Shown: piece after piece, positions 55,672-64,000 of the stretch
Numbering within the stretch: the first letter of the stretch is position 1
Layout of the letters: each line of letters opens with the position of its first letter
Assembly: GCF_950295315.1 (NCBI RefSeq)
Contig: NC_080162.1
Span: 67,431,760 to 67,495,759, forward strand
Direction: 5' to 3'
Source of the DNA: Erinaceus europaeus
Taxonomy: Eukaryota; Chordata; Mammalia; Eulipotyphla; Erinaceidae
DNA: 64,000 bases
Notes under the pieces: model-generated
What the model was told of the DNA's origin: nothing
What the model saw: only the letters and a program-made list of their open reading frames with translations
Databases searched by the model: none
Position numbers and translations under genes: made by a program

Positions 55672-57114
55672 ATACTAGCTTTTTTTTTTTTTTTCTCTGA
55701 GCCTGAAATCTGATATGGAGGTGGATCTAAGTTATTGTCTGGGGAGATAATGTCAAGGCTGGAAAAGGACCAGAAAGCTGGATCAGGGAAGAGAGTAGCT
55801 CCCTAATATGGGAAAGAGGTATAAATACTGTTGACTGTAAACCCCATCGATTTGATTGGATCTGTGGCCCATATGCAGCTTAGGAGCCTATGCCACCTCT
55901 GCATCCTTGTAGATCTGACCTCACATTCTGTGGTCATGACTAGGAATGTTCCATGCTACTCCAATAACTACCCATCTTCCTCAGGTGTAGCATAGAGAAT
56001 GTTATCCATCCTCCTTTTGGAGGATGGATAACATTCTCTGCCATTGTTGATCCAAGTTGAGGGCAAGGTCCTAAGGGGACCCACAAAGGGGTCTATTTTG
56101 TTGTTCCTGATAGAGATGACTGGTAACAATGGAGAGATGGATTTATTTGAGGTCTAGGGCCATCATGTCTATTTAGGAATCTCAGGACTCCCTTACTAGG
56201 GTCCCAGCTGATGGGGTGGCCTGATAGTGACTAAAGAGTCATCATTAAAGTATGCCAGTCTCTTGCCCTTATTCAGCTTTTGCAGTCCTTGCTTTGCTAA
56301 GGTTAGTTTTGGAGGGAGTAAGAGAACTGTTATAAGAAGTAGGTGAGGAGGGTATCTAAGTCTAAGTAGATACTATTTCCTTAGGAACTTTATACTGACT
56401 CACTGCAGACTATTGTGTACTTTTGCTTTCAGGCATATATTTTGCCCTAATTTATAGATACATGTGAACATATGCTCTATCTCATGGGACCTGGTCTATA
56501 TCTAGGTTTTGGGACTTTGTTAGGAAGTGAACCATCTGGAATGGAATTAGAGAATAATATGAAAGGAAAGGTCTCCACAGGCCCTTTGGAATATAACTAA
56601 AATAGGCCTACTAGCTATCTACAAAATGGAGGACCCCCCCTACTCTTCATATGCACTATTCCAGCCTTTAGGTTCATGATTGTTCAACAATTTGCTTGGC
56701 TTTGTATGTTAACTCTCTTTTCAGCCACCAGGTTCCAGATGCCAGCATGATGTGGACCGGACTTCCCTGGACAGAAGATCCCACCAATGTGTCTTGGAGC
56801 TCCACTTCCCCAGATCCCCACCCTACTAGGGAAAGAGAGAGACAGGCTGGGAGTATGGATCAACTAGTAAATGTCCATGCTCAGCAGGGAAGCAATTACA
56901 GAAACCAGACCTTCCACTTTCTGCATCCCACAATAACCTTGGGTCCACACCCCCAGAAGGTTAAAGAATAGGAAAGCTGTCAGCAGAGGGGATAGGATAA
57001 GGAGATCTGGTGGTGAGAATTGTGTGGAACTGTACCCCTCTCATCCTATGGTTTTGTCAATGTTTCCTTTTTATAAATAATATAGATAAATGAAAAAAAA
57101 AGATATCCCAAGTT
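55657..57114 (+). mobile_element. Family R retroposon, long 5'-inverted copy with target duplication
   Basis: Insert 55672-57099 flanked by AAGATATCCCAGGTT (55657-55671) and AAGATATCCCAAGTT (57100-57114), 14 of 15. The first ~900 bp is the R body in inverted order, starting at the A-rich junction (reversed: CTTTTTTTTT...GAGCCTGAAATCTGATATG). From CCACAGGCCCTTTGGAATAT (about 56575) it reads forward to the tail. The frame at 56696-56971 is incidental. Confidence 0.9.
55994..56039. repeat. Perfect 21-bp inverted repeat with a 4-base loop
   Basis: Arms 55994-56014 and 56019-56039 are exact reverse complements around TTTT. The R copy near 62.1 kb has only an imperfect version of this hairpin. Confidence 0.95.
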
Positions 57115-57212
57115 TAGTCTCCAGCACCACATAATATCAGATCTGAGAAGTCTTCTATCAGTGTCTCTCTCTGTCTCTCTTCCTCTCAAAACAAACAAAC
57201 AAACAAAAAACA
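57115..57212 (+). mobile_element. tRNA-derived SINE, family 3, right part
   Basis: Continuation of 55612-55671 after the R insertion; it ends in CAAACAAACAAACAAA. Confidence 0.7.
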
Positions 57213-57456
57213 GGGCACAATGACTTGAGGAGTGAATAGATGCTAAGAAAAAGGAGACTTTCTAGTGAATTAATAGTCTGTTTCTGAACTTATACAAATA
57301 CATAGCTCACATGATGTCAACTGAACTCACAAGTTGGATAACACCTCAAATACATTGCAATTCACTATCCACTAGAGTAGCCACCAGCAAGCTATGGCTG
57401 CAGAGTGCTTGAGATGTGATTTTGCAAACTGAGACATTCTAAAATGTATCTTTATA

Positions 57457-57479
57457 CACACACACACACACACACACAT
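57457..57479. repeat. (CA)n microsatellite
   Basis: About 11 CA units. Confidence 0.9.
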
Positions 57480-57484
57480 TTATT

Positions 57485-58078
57485 TTCATAAATGTTCTAT
57501 AGCTTTAAAATAAAATCTCTTGATATGGAGAGTCTCTATACTAATAAAAATAAAGAACATTACCTTACGACTCAGCAATACTACTCTTACACAAAAACAC
57601 TTATCCAAAGGGAGATATGTACCCTCATACTCATTTCTGCTTTTTTCACAGTGGCCCAAGAGTGGAAGCTGCCTGACTGCCCATCAAAAGATGGCTGGCT
57701 AAAAATTTATGGAATATATTCTCCAGGAATTTTACTCTGTAATAAAAAAAAGATGATATATCTTTTTGGTAGAAAAATTGATGAAACCGGAGATGATTAC
57801 GCTTAGTGAAATAAGTAAAGAGATGAAAGACAACTAGCAGATGGTTTCACTCACATGTGGAATCTAGAGATCTGATATATATATATATATGTAAAAACAA
57901 ACAAACAAAAAACATAAGCAAGTAAACTTTTTCTAAGACTTATGAAAACTATGGTGGTTATGTTTGGGAGGTGGGATGGTGAGGACACAGAACTTTGGTC
58001 GTGAGTAAGGTGTGAAACTTTACCATGTAATCTTACAATCCTATAACCTATTATAATCACAAATAAAAAATAAATCAA
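57485..58078 (+). mobile_element. Old L1, ORF2 C-terminus and 3' UTR
   Basis: The frame from about 57490 includes EWKLPDCPSKDGWLKIYGIY (the L1 HPSTDEW/WYIY region), then a 3' UTR with GGGAGGTGGGATGGTGAGGA, AGAACTTTGGTCGTGAG and a CACAAATAAAAAATAAAT tail. The 3' UTR resembles the family R tail. Confidence 0.85.
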
Positions 58079-58079
58079 A

Positions 58080-58510
58080 TTATTCTTATTTAGCTGCCTG
58101 ACTATGGTCATGCCTGAATTTAACTATAGAGTTTCATCAGGCAGGTATCATGGGCATCAATTGGTAGGAGAAGGTTGAAAATGGCATTATATATCGTGTT
58201 AGTCACTAATGGGGTTGGTGATTTGATGAGCCAAATAGGGGAAAGTCAATATCCCCAAGACTGATGGCAGAACATGGCATAGAGGAAACAAAGCATTCAT
58301 CAAGTTCTATGAACTGAAGAACAACAGGACAACAGGAATTAGGAGAAGACTAGCTAAGTGTCTATAGTATAATTCTTTGACAGAATGTGGCATTGATAAA
58401 TGAGGAAAATGATCAGCTTGCTTTTTGTGGAAAGAAACGTATTTAACTACAGAGGTCTGGCTGCCAGAAATTAATCTAAGTGGTAAGACTCATAAAAAAA
58501 AATTAATTAA
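58080..58510. other. No recognised feature
   Basis: Apparently single-copy spacer. Confidence 0.5.
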
Positions 58511-58514
58511 TTTA

Positions 58515-58785
58515 ATGTGAAAGCTGATGGCACACTTGGTAGAGCTGTACATGGTACAAGTGTATGAAGACCAGTGTTCAAACCTCTGGCTCTCAGCTGC
58601 AGTAAGAGGAGCTTCATAAGTGGTGGAGCAGTACTGCATGCACCTCTCCTTTTTCTATCTCTCCCTCTCCCTCCCTACCCCCTCTGTTTTTTATGTTCTA
58701 ACAAAAGAAAAGGAAAAAGATTAAAAGGCCACAGGGAACAGTGGAGTCATTATGCAGGGTCTGGTGGAAAAAACAAACATACAAC
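58515..58785 (+). mobile_element. tRNA-derived SINE (family 1, older), long form
   Basis: GCTGATGGCACACTTGGTAG head, GAGGAGCTTCATAAGTGGTG, GCAGTACTGCATGCACCTCT and a decayed extra module (CAGGGAACAGTGGAGTCATT). Confidence 0.75.
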
Positions 58786-58789
58786 ATGA

Positions 58790-59595
58790 AAACGGGAAGT
58801 GAAGAGCCAACAATATGTACCTAGTGCTTTCAAAGCAGTTGCAATTTGGGGGCTAGAAAGAACATAAGAAAGTAAATTCTATCTTGAACATATAGTGAGG
58901 ATATTGTGCATCTAAGCGTAGATAAAAAGGAAATGTGTGTTCTTTATTACAACAAAATAAACCAACATGCTAGTTTTAAGTATTTTCTCCTGAATGTAAC
59001 CATAGTAAGCCTATAAATTGACTCAAATATTAAATGAAAAAGATACATATTTGAGACATAATTGAATATTTATTTTATGTAAAACCTTATAAAATATCAA
59101 AATTTAAAAAATACTATGTGATAGTGTATAATTTTTTACTTCACTCACAAGTCTTCTTTAGTACATATCTATCCAGATGCCTCTGCATTTGTATCTCACC
59201 CCAAGACTCAAAGTTGAAAAATTCTTATATGAATATTAACTCAACATATTTGAGCCTATCTGCTTTGAAGTAGTCATACACCAAGTTAATATAACGAACT
59301 GTGAAAGGCCTATAATTATGTAGTTTTATAGAACACAGTAACGGAGCTGATTTAACTATCTACAGTGCAAATATGCATGAATGAAACTATAATTACCTAA
59401 CATTTACTTAAAATGCAAGAGCTCCTTGAGAGACTGTAGGTGAAGTTCAGGATGAGGAATGTGGTGATTTTGCCAATAGGCATTTGAAGTTAGGGGGAAA
59501 ACTATCTTTTGACTCATTTACTAGTCAAACTGGGGAAAATCTAGAGAAACCACAGATAATATCATGGTATTATTGAGCATCAATTTTGTGTATGT
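58790..59595. other. No recognised feature
   Basis: AT-rich spacer. Confidence 0.5.
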
Positions 59596-59604
59596 TTACA
59601 TTTC

Positions 59605-59740
59605 TACTTTTTTTTTTTTGACCAGAACAGTGCTCTGTTCTGGCTTGTGGTGGTGCTGGGGATTGAACCTGGGGCCTCAGAGTCTCAGGCTTGAAAGGCT
59701 TTTACATAAACATTATGCTGATTCCCCACCCCATATTTCT
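59605..59740 (-). mobile_element. tRNA-derived SINE, family 3, antisense
   Basis: T-run, GACCAGAACAGTGCTCTGTT, GGGGATTGAACCTGGGGCC and CATAAACATTATGCTGATTC. Confidence 0.85.
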
Positions 59741-59744
59741 ATTT

Positions 59745-60290
59745 TTCTACTAAAATATGTCTCAATCAACTATTCAGATTCCTGTTATCTTGATAGAAAA
59801 GCCAACTCATCATAATTCACCTTTATCTAGAAATCTAGACTAGATAAAAAAATACTGAACCTGACAAATTTAGGTCAACAGAATTTGAGAAGTTAAGTTT
59901 AAACGTCTTAACTTGATAATTAAAGGCAAAGCATGCAAATTATCTTGAAATTTGAATTTAAAAATAACAAATTACAGAGTTGAATAAGAGCTATAGAACC
60001 ACAAAGGTCATTTGCAATGTTCTTGATATGTTAAGAGTTTTGGCAAATCTTCAACATACTAGCTTTTGTTATATTTGACTCAAAACTACAGTCCCAGGAA
60101 ATACATCTCTGAAAAAAATACTGATATTGTCATTCAGGAATATAGTTTTACCAATTGTATTTTATGTCAATGTTGTTAGAAAATATAATACAGTAATCAT
60201 TTGTATATCTCAGTTATTTATTTATTTATTACTATTATCAAAGTACAAAGAGGAAGTGTTTCATTCTGCCTACCAATATTATCATTGAAA
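59745..60290. other. No recognised feature
   Basis: AT-rich spacer. Confidence 0.5.
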
Positions 60291-60299
60291 GTAATCATA

Positions 60300-60870
60300 T
60301 TAGTGGTCCTATAATGCAAGGCAAGCACTTGAAGGCTTTCCCTGTCCACCCTATGCCCACCACTCATTGGCCACCAGAGAGGTGTCATAGAGGAAGAGAA
60401 CAGGCCATGGTGGGGGTGAGCATGCAGAGTGATGACTCTGGACACTATGGTAGGGGATAGTACCTTTATTGAAGAAAAAGGCAGGGATTATATGGGATAA
60501 AAAGAAGCCAGGTTCTGGGGCAGAGTGCCTGGGCAACAAGCTGAAGCAAAAGTTCGACAGCAAGAACCAATCAGATATTTTTAGACTCTAGCTTCCTTCT
60601 AATGACTCTGGTTCTTGACTTCCCCTTACCCAGGGCATGGAACTTAAGAATGAGGAAGGGGCTCTTTGGGTCTTTGGGTTTATCCACACTCCATTGAGCA
60701 ACTCAGGTTTATCCAGACCAGGTGGAGGGGGAATGGTTGCAGCCTCTGGGTTTAACAATATGGAGGTCAGGGAGGGTGGGGAGGCATATAGGTGAAAGCC
60801 TTCCATCCTCAAGGAGAGGTATCCAAGTTTCCAAACAGGCTCAACCCACTGTGTCCCCATTTAACGAGAT
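60300..60870 (-). repeat. Possible solo LTR, antisense
   Basis: A compositionally distinct, GC-richer block. The minus strand shows ATCTGATTGGTTCTTGC (CCAAT inverted), TTTTTATCCCATATAATCCC (TATA-like), then TTCTTCAATAAAGGTACTAT (polyadenylation signal, plus 60465-60470) and a C/T-rich U5-like end. No internal region, terminal dinucleotides or duplication could be fixed, so this is a suggestion. Confidence 0.4.
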
Positions 60871-60959
60871 ACACATGTGCATACACAAGATGGTATGTGT
60901 ATATACATATTATTCATGATCAGTTAGGCCTTTGTTTTCTCTTTAAAAATTCAACATAT

Positions 60960-61695
60960 CCAGTTATTGGGGAAGCTTGGAATGTTCCTACTCATGAACA
61001 CAGAATATGAGCTCAGATCTACAGGGATGCAGAGGTCACATAAGGCTCCTAAGCTGAATATGGGCCCCAAATCACATCAAATTGACGAGGTTTAGAGTCT
61101 ACAATATTTCCCGTATTTGAGAAGTGCTCTCTTCCCTGATCTAGCTTTCTGGTCCTTTTTCCAGCCATGACATCATCTCCCCAGACAATAACAGGATCCA
61201 CCTACATATCAGATTTCAGGCTCATAGGAAAAAAAAAAAAACTAGTATAGCTGCAGGCCCTTTGGAATATAACTAAAATATGCCTACTAACTATCTACAA
61301 AACAGAGACCTCCCAACTCTTCATATGCACTATTCCAGCCTTTAGGTCCATGACTGTTCAGCAATTTGTTTGGCTTTGTATGTTAACCCTCTTTACAGCC
61401 ACCAGGTTCCAGATACTAGCATGATGCCCACCAGACTTCCCTGGACAGAAGATCCCACCAATGTGTCCTAGAGCTCTGCTTCCCAGAGCCCCACGCTACT
61501 AGGGAAAGAGAGAGGTAGGCTGGGAGTATGGATTGACATGTCAACACCCATGTTCAGTGGGAAAGCAATTACAGAAACCAGACCTTCAACCTTCTGCATC
61601 CCACAATGACCTTGGGTGATGCACAGTACTGGTGGTGGGAATTGTGTGGAGTTGTACCCCTCTTATCTTATGGTTTTGTCAGTGTTTCTGTTTAA

Positions 61696-61734
<39 letters not shown>

Positions 61735-61735
61735 A
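60960..61735 (+). mobile_element. Family R retroposon, native order, 5' truncated
   Basis: The body end (CTTTTTCCAGCCATGACATC, CCTACATATCAGATTTCAGG), A-run and ACTAGTATAG junction, GCAGGCCCTTTGGAATATAA, GTTGTACCCCTCTTATC and an (AAAT)n tail at 61693-61736. About 45 bp around 61618 is deleted relative to the other copies (after CCTTGGGT). Confidence 0.9.
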
Positions 61736-61736
61736 T
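61693..61736. repeat. (AAAT)n
   Basis: Ten or so AATA units forming the tail of the preceding R copy. Confidence 0.9.
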
Positions 61737-61741
61737 ATTCA

Positions 61742-62955
61742 CCATACACCTTAAAGTACCTAATGAAATAGGTACTTAGACCTAGATACCCTCCTCACCT
61801 ACTTTCTATTACACTTCCCCCAGTCACTCCAAAGCTAATCTTATCAAAGTAAGGACTACAAAAGCTGAATAAGGGCAAGAGACTGGCATACTTTAATGAA
61901 TGACTCTTTAGTCATTATCAGGCCACCCCCTCAGCTGGGGCCCTAGTTGGGGAGTCCTGAGATTCCCACACAAACATAATGATCCTAGACCTCGAATAGA
62001 TCCCTCCCTCTATTATTACTGGTCATCTCCATCAGGGAAAACATAATGGGCCCCTTTGGGGTTCCCCTATAGGACTTTGCCTTCAATGTGGATCAACAAT
62101 GGTAGAGAATGTTCCATCCTCTGAAGGTGGGTTGGATAACATACTCTACCACCTGAGGAAGATGGGTCCTGAAATTGGTGCAACTTGAAATGTTTCAACT
62201 GATGACCACATAATGCAAGCTTGAACCTACAAGGATGTAGAGGCTACATAAGGTTCTTATGCTGAATATGGGCCCCAGATCAAGTCAATGGGGTTTACAG
62301 TCAATAATATTTATATACTTTTCCCATATTTGGGAGCTACTCTCTTCCCTAATCTAGCTCTAGTCTTTTCTCCAGCCATGATATCATCTTCCCAGACAAT
62401 AACCTGGGTCCACCTGCATATCAGATGTCAGGCTTAGGCAAAAAATAATAAAGTCATGGGCCCTTTGGAATATACCTAAAATAGACCTACTAGCTATTTC
62501 TAAAATGGAGACCCCAAATATTCATCTGCAATATTCCAACCTTTAGGTTCATGATTAATCAATAATTTGTATGGCTTTATATGTTAGCTCTTTTTCAGCC
62601 ACCATGTTCCAGATGCTACCATGATGCCAACCAGATTTCCCTGGACAGATGACCCAACCAATGTGTCCTGGAGCCCCGCTGCCCCAGAGCCCTTCCCCAC
62701 TAGGGAAAGAGAGGGACAGGCTGAGAGTATGGATTTACCAGTTAACGCTCATGTTCAGCAGGGGAAGCAATTACAGAAGCCAGACCTTCCACCTTCTGCA
62801 CCCCATAATGACCCTGGGTCATATTCCCATGCAGTTAAATACTAGGAAAGCTATCAGGGGAGGGGATGGGGTACAAAGCTTTGGTGGTAGGAATTGTACC
62901 CCTCTTATCCTATGGTCTTGTCAGCATTTCCATTTTATAAATAAATAAATTTCAA
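61742..62955 (+). mobile_element. Family R retroposon, long copy in native order
   Basis: Reference-quality view of R. The body begins near CTTAGACCTAGATACCCTCC, includes CTTTAGTCATTATCAGGCCA, GGGTTGGATAACATACTCTA and CAGCCATGATATCATCTTCC, then the junction CATATCAGATGTCAGGCTTA, GGGCCCTTTGGAATATACC, and the 3' block and tail ATAAATAAATAAATTTC. No frame above 100 codons; non-coding. Confidence 0.9.
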
Positions 62956-63157
62956 AAGAATGGATTCATAATGAGAGAAATGTATAATCTAGGCATTGAT
63001 TGAAAACAAGACTGTCCTAGCTAATATCCATGGTCCTGATAAAACTAATTTAGGTTGTTCTTATACAATTTTTATATCAATGGAAAAATCATGGTATTGT
63101 AATGATTTCATTAATATGTTACATATTATTAAATATAAATGTCAAAAAAATACACCA

Positions 63158-63218
63158 TAGGGATCAGGCAGTGGCACGCAGGGTTAAGTATATATAGTAC
63201 AAAGCACAAAAATATACC
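63158..63218 (+). mobile_element. tRNA-derived SINE head fragment
   Basis: GGGATCAGGCAGTGGCACGC, AGGGTTAAGTATATATAGTA, AAAGCACAAAA; nothing of the middle follows. Confidence 0.65.
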
Positions 63219-63219
63219 A

Positions 63220-63550
63220 TGACTCCCTTTCTAAGCCATTATATGTGCTGATACCTCATCTTAATCATTCAAGAGAATTTGCGATATGATCAGGAGAGTA
63301 CTGATAAACTGTGCTGAAAATCCCTAAGACCATCTCATAGAGAGAAAGAACTCAACATATAGTCAATTTATATCTATAATTTGTCATAGTGAAATCATCA
63401 AAGGAAAGTGTGCATAAATAAAAATCCAAAAGAAATCATTGTCAGTTTTCAAGAGTTCTTTCTCAGTATAGTCACAGAGGAAATGATTATTTCTCAGTAT
63501 TGAACTCTGGCAATTCATGTAAAATATTATATTATATACCAGCAAAACAC
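63220..63550. other. No recognised feature
   Basis: AT-rich spacer. Confidence 0.5.
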
Positions 63551-63554
63551 ATTA

Positions 63555-63850
63555 GAAATTGGGTTTCTGGACCCATCTTCTTCAAGCTGAGGAGAATGTT
63601 GACCTAGCCTCCCTTTGAAGAGTGGGACAGTCCCTACCATTGTTGTACTACATTGAGAACAATGTATTGTAGAGGGTTTATGATGTTGTTCCTGATGGAG
63701 ATAACCAGTGATAGTGGAGAGAGGGATCTGTTAGAGGTCTAGGCCTACTAGACTAGGGCCCCTGTTGATGGGATGGCCTGGAGTGACCAAAAAGGCCATC
63801 ATTAAAATGTTCCAGTCTCTTGCCCTTATCCAACTTCTTAATCTTTTTAA
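63555..63850 (-). mobile_element. Family R body fragment, antisense
   Basis: GGGACAGTCCCTACCATTGT, GTTCCTGATGGAGATAACCA and CATTAAAATGTTCCAGTCTC match the R body (antisense of 61.9-62.1 kb). The 3' block is absent. Confidence 0.8.
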
Positions 63851-64000
63851 AGTTTGATTTATGGCATTATGTAAATTTCAGGCTTATTATACTATAATTC
63901 TACGTCTACATACTACCTCACGACTGTCAACCATACAGCAGTCCCCTTTTCATGTGTCACCTTTCCTCCAGCCATCCTCCAACCACTTTGGTAACTGCCA

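Noticed and set aside
61693..61736. CRISPR-like or other regular array
   Set aside because: A plain (AAAT)n tail without spacers; nothing in this mammalian window resembles a CRISPR array.

Overview
The window is nuclear DNA of an insectivore mammal, almost certainly a hedgehog (Erinaceus or a close relative). This rests on recognition rather than a database search. The tRNA-derived SINE with the A-box TAGCGCAGCGGG, a CT-rich middle and an AATAAATA tail is the hedgehog ERI type. The first 0.8 kb also encodes the end of a Vingi-like (Ingi-related) non-LTR retrotransposon, a clade described from hedgehogs. I found no host gene, exon, RNA gene or CpG-island promoter. The window reads as intergenic or deep intronic DNA built from nested retroelements of several ages.

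Layout. 1-0.8 kb: decayed Vingi ORF, then an old antisense L1 piece. 1.6-2.1 kb: first copy of a repeat I call family R, a non-coding body with an L1-like 3' tail. 2.57-7.87 kb: an old minus-strand L1 split by a class II endogenous retrovirus insertion at 2894-7451. That insertion is the most unusual object here. It joins the 3' halves of two different retroviruses head to head. A 444-bp LTR lies on the minus strand at its left end and an unrelated 343-bp LTR lies on the plus strand at its right end, so a U5 end is on the outside at both termini. A single 6-bp target duplication (GCAGAG) flanks the whole. Inside is an open 512-codon pol segment covering the end of RT, RNase H and integrase.

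8-39 kb: a dense field of SINEs in both orientations (three tRNA-derived families), L1 and R fragments, simple repeats, and single-copy-looking AT-rich spacers with no recognisable content. 39.4-41.8 kb: a 5'-truncated, fairly young L1 with an R copy nested in it, both with target duplications. 45.7-48.1 kb: three layers, with a young inverted (twin-primed) R copy inside an older R copy inside a SINE. 52-57 kb and 61-63 kb: more R copies, one with a long 5' inversion and a perfect 21-bp palindrome. 60.3-60.9 kb: a possible minus-strand solo LTR.

How the parts work together: the L1 machinery probably mobilised the SINEs and family R, judged from A-rich tails, 11-16 bp target duplications and 5' inversions. 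The retroviral insertion was made by integrase, judged from its short fixed-length duplication and TG...CA ends. Repeat boundaries are by eye, typically within 10-30 bp, except where a target duplication fixes them.
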